A stretch of 7,809 nucleotides of DNA, from contig JAKSPW010000057.1 of the NCBI GenBank assembly GCA_024404435.1, positions 1-7,809 of the forward strand, in the 5' to 3' direction. Source of the DNA: Clostridia bacterium (lineage in GTDB: Bacteria; Bacillota; Clostridia; Oscillospirales; CAG-272). The translations under genes were made by a program, and so were the position numbers. Below are positions 5,509 through 7,809 of the stretch, piece after piece; position 1 is the stretch's first letter; each line of letters starts with the position of its first letter. The notes beneath the pieces are model-generated. The model did not search any database. It was not told where the DNA came from and saw nothing but the letters and a program-made list of their open reading frames with translations.

Positions 5509-7655
5509 GACCTATCGAAAAATGGATCTGGCTTCCCGAAGACAAGTATCCGAACAATCAGAGACCTAAACTCAACTGCATACAGGGCGGAAAAGGGGAC
5601 GCTTATACCGTAGCTGCATTTTCCCGCAGATATGAGCTGAAAAAGAGCATAAAAAGCGTAAAGCTCCGCTTTTCCGGAGACTCGACCTTCAGACTTTTCA
5701 CGGAAGGCGACAACGGCAGGCTCCTCGTTGCGATGGGCCCTGCTTCTCAGGGAGGAGATTTTCTCTATCTCAAAAAGCCGTTCCCGAACTATTATTCCTA
5801 CGTCACGGAGCTGGACGCACACGGCGATCTTGAGCAGCCGTTCAGCCGCGGTGAGCTCTCACTGTATGCAGAGGTGCAGATGAATCCGTCGACGCTGTTC
5901 ATGTTTTCACGCGGACACGGAGGCTTTATGCTGACCGCCGAGGTGACTTTTGAAAACGGTGAAAAGACCGTTCTCATGACGGACGAAACGTGGAAGGCAA
6001 AGAAGCTCGGAGCTTACTGCCTGCGTGAGCATTTTGACATGAGGAATGCGGACGGGGAAGAGTGCCCCGCCGAGGTACTTCGGAATATCTGGTACACCGA
6101 GGACTCACCGCTGCCGCTCTGCGTTTATCATCCCGTCACGTCGGGTGACGGTGCACCGCTCCGTGTCGGCGCGGGAAAAGCGGAGACCTTCGATCTTCCT
6201 TTTGACAAAATATACGCTTGCTACCTTTCCGTATCGGCAAAAGCTCCGGGCGGAGACCTGTCCGTTGACGTGAGAATGTACGAGACGGATGAAGAAGGAG
6301 AAGCGGAATCGCTTTACTTCGAAGGGGATGCGGAGTACCTCGGATTTTCACTTCACAGCGCGGGCGGACTCAGACTAACCGTCAGAAACGGCGGAACACT
6401 TCCCGCTGAGCTCACCGCGTCCGTGCTTGCCTCTCATTATCCGACACCGGTCAGAGCCGTGACGACAACGTCGGACCGGGACCTCGATCTTGTGACCGAG
6501 GTCTGCGCTCACACGCTGAAATACTGCAGACAGACTCTTCATCTTGACAGCCCGCGCCACTGCGAACCGCTCGCATGCACGGGAGACTATTATATTGAAA
6601 CTCTGATGACGGCGTTCACGTTCGGAGATATGCGCCTTGCCGAGTTCGACGTCAGACGCACGGCAGAGATCCTCAGGTATCAGGACGGCAGAATGTTCCA
6701 CACGACCTATTCTCTCATCTGGGTGCAGATGCTGTGGGACACCTATATGCTGACGGGCGGGAAGTCGCTCCTTTCGGACTGTGAAGATGCTCTCCTGATC
6801 CTGCTTGAAAGGTTCAGCGGCTATCTCGGAGAAAACGGACTCATAGAGACGCCGCCCGACTATATGTTCATCGATTGGCTCGATCCGGACGGGATATCGC
6901 TCCACCACCCGCCGAAGGCGCTCGGTCAGACCTGCCTCTGCCTCTTTTACTACGGCGCACTGAAGACCGCCGCGCGCATTTACCGCGAGCTCGGCGAGGA
7001 TGCGATGGCAGCAAAATCGGAAAATGATGCCGAAACGCTGAAAAAAGCTGTCATTGACAATCTCTACGACGCGGAGCGCGGGCTCTTCTTCGAGGGACTG
7101 AATACTCCGTCTCCGGAGGAACTGCTGTACGAATATATGCCGCAGAACGTAGAAAAGAGATATTACCGCCGCCACGCGAACATTCTCGCCGCGTACTTCG
7201 GAATATTCGATACGGAAAAATGCCGCGACGTACTCCGCCGCGTGTGGGAAGACGACTCGCTCGGCGAGGTACAGCCGTATTTCACGCATTTCTGGCTCGA
7301 GGCGATTTACAGAAACGGCCTCAGGGACGAGATGACCCTGCCTCTGCTTGACAAGTGGAAGGAGCCCGTGAAGGAGTGCTCTAAGGGACTCGCGGAAGGC
7401 TTCTATAAGCCCGAGCCGACTTATCACTTCGACCACAGCCACGCGTGGGGAGGCACTCCCGCTTGCGCTCTGCCGAAGGCACTTTCGGGTATCGAGATAC
7501 TCGAGCCGGGATATAAAAAGATCAGTCTTTCACCGTCCCTCCTCGGACTCGACTCGGCACACGTCGATGTGCCGACGCCGTTCGGTATGCTGACAGTTGA
7601 CCTTGAAAAGGGAAGCGAGCCGAGGATCTTTGTGCCCGACGGAATCACAATGTAA
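5505..7655 (+). CDS. Alpha-L-rhamnosidase-like glycoside hydrolase (GH78 type)
   Basis: A 716-residue enzyme resembling GH78 alpha-L-rhamnosidases, which release terminal L-rhamnose from glycans or glycosides by inversion. There is no signal peptide or membrane helix, so it probably acts in the cytoplasm on imported or internally made saccharides. Order: N-terminal beta domains (about 1-318, opening KWIWLPEDKYP), a six-hairpin (alpha/alpha)6 barrel (about 320-655), and a C-terminal beta domain with ILEPGYKKISLSP and VPTPFGMLTV. In the barrel, DSPRHCEPLACTGD (348-361) aligns with the family's D-x-P-x-x-x-E-(6)-D pattern, giving Glu354 and Asp361 as catalytic-site candidates; the usual Trp before GD is Cys358 and the usual Arg is His352. 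SHAWGG (645-650) matches the family's SHxWxxxP region, and Glu631 is a candidate for the second catalytic Glu. It is the last operon gene, one nucleotide before a terminator. Substrate may differ from rhamnosides because of the motif changes. Confidence 0.85.
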   Translation: MRPIEKWIWLPEDKYPNNQRPKLNCIQGGKGDAYTVAAFSRRYELKKSIKSVKLRFSGDSTFRLFTEGDNGRLLVAMGPASQGGDFLYLKKPFPNYYSYVTELDAHGDLEQPFSRGELSLYAEVQMNPSTLFMFSRGHGGFMLTAEVTFENGEKTVLMTDETWKAKKLGAYCLREHFDMRNADGEECPAEVLRNIWYTEDSPLPLCVYHPVTSGDGAPLRVGAGKAETFDLPFDKIYACYLSVSAKAPGGDLSVDVRMYETDEEGEAESLYFEGDAEYLGFSLHSAGGLRLTVRNGGTLPAELTASVLASHYPTPVRAVTTTSDRDLDLVTEVCAHTLKYCRQTLHLDSPRHCEPLACTGDYYIETLMTAFTFGDMRLAEFDVRRTAEILRYQDGRMFHTTYSLIWVQMLWDTYMLTGGKSLLSDCEDALLILLERFSGYLGENGLIETPPDYMFIDWLDPDGISLHHPPKALGQTCLCLFYYGALKTAARIYRELGEDAMAAKSENDAETLKKAVIDNLYDAERGLFFEGLNTPSPEELLYEYMPQNVEKRYYRRHANILAAYFGIFDTEKCRDVLRRVWEDDSLGEVQPYFTHFWLEAIYRNGLRDEMTLPLLDKWKEPVKECSKGLAEGFYKPEPTYHFDHSHAWGGTPACALPKALSGIEILEPGYKKISLSPSLLGLDSAHVDVPTPFGMLTVDLEKGSEPRIFVPDGITM

Positions 7656-7684
7656 AAAAAACAGCCGCACTGCGGCTGTTTTTT
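7656..7684. terminator. Operon terminator, probably bidirectional
   Basis: A 13-bp perfect stem (A7656-C7668 with G7672-T7684; core ACAGCCGC/GCGGCTGT) has a three-base loop ACT, with an A-run on the left and six T on the right. It starts immediately after the TAA of the rhamnosidase-like gene. The symmetry of A-run and T-run would let it stop transcription from either side. Confidence 0.93.
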
Positions 7685-7803
7685 AATGGAGCCCGCAAAG
7701 CGGGCGAGAATTCATGACACTCTGCCGCGGCAGAGTGTCAATTCATGAACTTGCCGTGCAAGTTCAATTCATGCCGCCGGCGGCAATGCATTCTTTTTTA
7801 ATG
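7679..7803. repeat. 10-bp direct repeats flanking the palindrome array
   Basis: TTTTTTAATG occurs at 7679-7688, forming the T-tail of the operon terminator, and again at 7794-7803, just after the array. The two copies bracket the palindromes and could be a target duplication left by insertion of the array, or chance similarity of T-runs next to the spacer word. Confidence 0.4.
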
Positions 7804-7809
7804 AATTCT
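7691..7809. repeat. Array of four unlike palindromes separated by AATTCAT spacers
   Basis: Four hairpin-forming units follow each other: GCCCGC-AAA-GCGGGC (7691-7705); a perfect 24-nt palindrome whose left half is GACACTCTGCCG (7716-7739); GAACTTGC-CGT-GCAAGTTC (7747-7765); and the perfect palindrome GCCGCCGGCGGC (7773-7784). The same seven bases AATTCAT stand between them at 7709-7715, 7740-7746 and 7766-7772, while the stem sequences are unrelated. A variant, AATGCATTC, follows at 7785-7793, and ATGAATTCT (7801-7809) is the exact reverse complement of AGAATTCAT at 7707-7715, so the array is bounded by inverted copies of the spacer word. No gene is present. The right end may continue past the window. 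I recall comparable ATTCAT-spaced hairpin strings between genes in clostridia; origin and role are unknown to me. Confidence 0.85.

Noticed and set aside
7691..7809. CRISPR array
   Set aside because: The repeated word is only 7 bases and what lies between are palindromes of 12-24 nt with no fixed length; there are no cas genes in view.
7691..7809. Retron or group II intron remnant
   Set aside because: No reverse transcriptase is present and the hairpins do not match the msr-msd layout or intron domain V.

Overview
The window looks like a chromosomal segment from a gut-type clostridium, probably an Oscillospiraceae/Ruminococcaceae relative. This is inferred from the HndD-type [FeFe]-hydrogenase, the clostridial style of RadC-like protein, the MBOAT/DHHW acetylation pair, the roughly 50-55% GC estimated by eye, and intergenic hairpin repeats of a kind I associate with that group. 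No database search was possible, so the taxonomy is tentative.

Layout, all on the + strand. (1) Bases 1-893 hold the C-terminal half of an iron-only hydrogenase catalytic subunit, cut by the window edge. (2) Bases 894-1185 are non-coding: a long near-perfect hairpin, a clear intrinsic terminator, an AT-rich patch with a near-consensus sigma-A promoter, and a short structured leader that may encode a 12-residue lysine-rich peptide. (3) Bases 1186-7655 carry five tightly packed genes that read as one operon: a HAD phosphatase, an MBOAT O-acyltransferase, a DHHW/AlgX-like SGNH protein with an extra Ig-like domain, a RadC-like protein lacking its metal-binding motif, and a GH78-type alpha-L-rhamnosidase-like enzyme. 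Gaps are 30 and 16 nt, then two ATGA stop/start overlaps. (4) A strong, probably bidirectional terminator at 7656-7684 closes the operon. (5) Bases 7691-7809 are an array of four different palindromes punctuated by the same AATTCAT spacer.

How the genes may work together: the MBOAT protein and the DHHW protein are the standard two-component machinery for moving acetyl groups across the membrane onto an extracytoplasmic polysaccharide. A rhamnosidase-like hydrolase and a small phosphatase in the same transcript suggest metabolism of a rhamnose-containing glycan, but this is an inference from gene order. The RadC-like gene has no obvious role in that scheme. The items most worth following up are the palindrome array, the Ig-like insertion in the acetylation protein and the RadC-like protein without its JAMM motif. 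I found no convincing new defence or mobile system.
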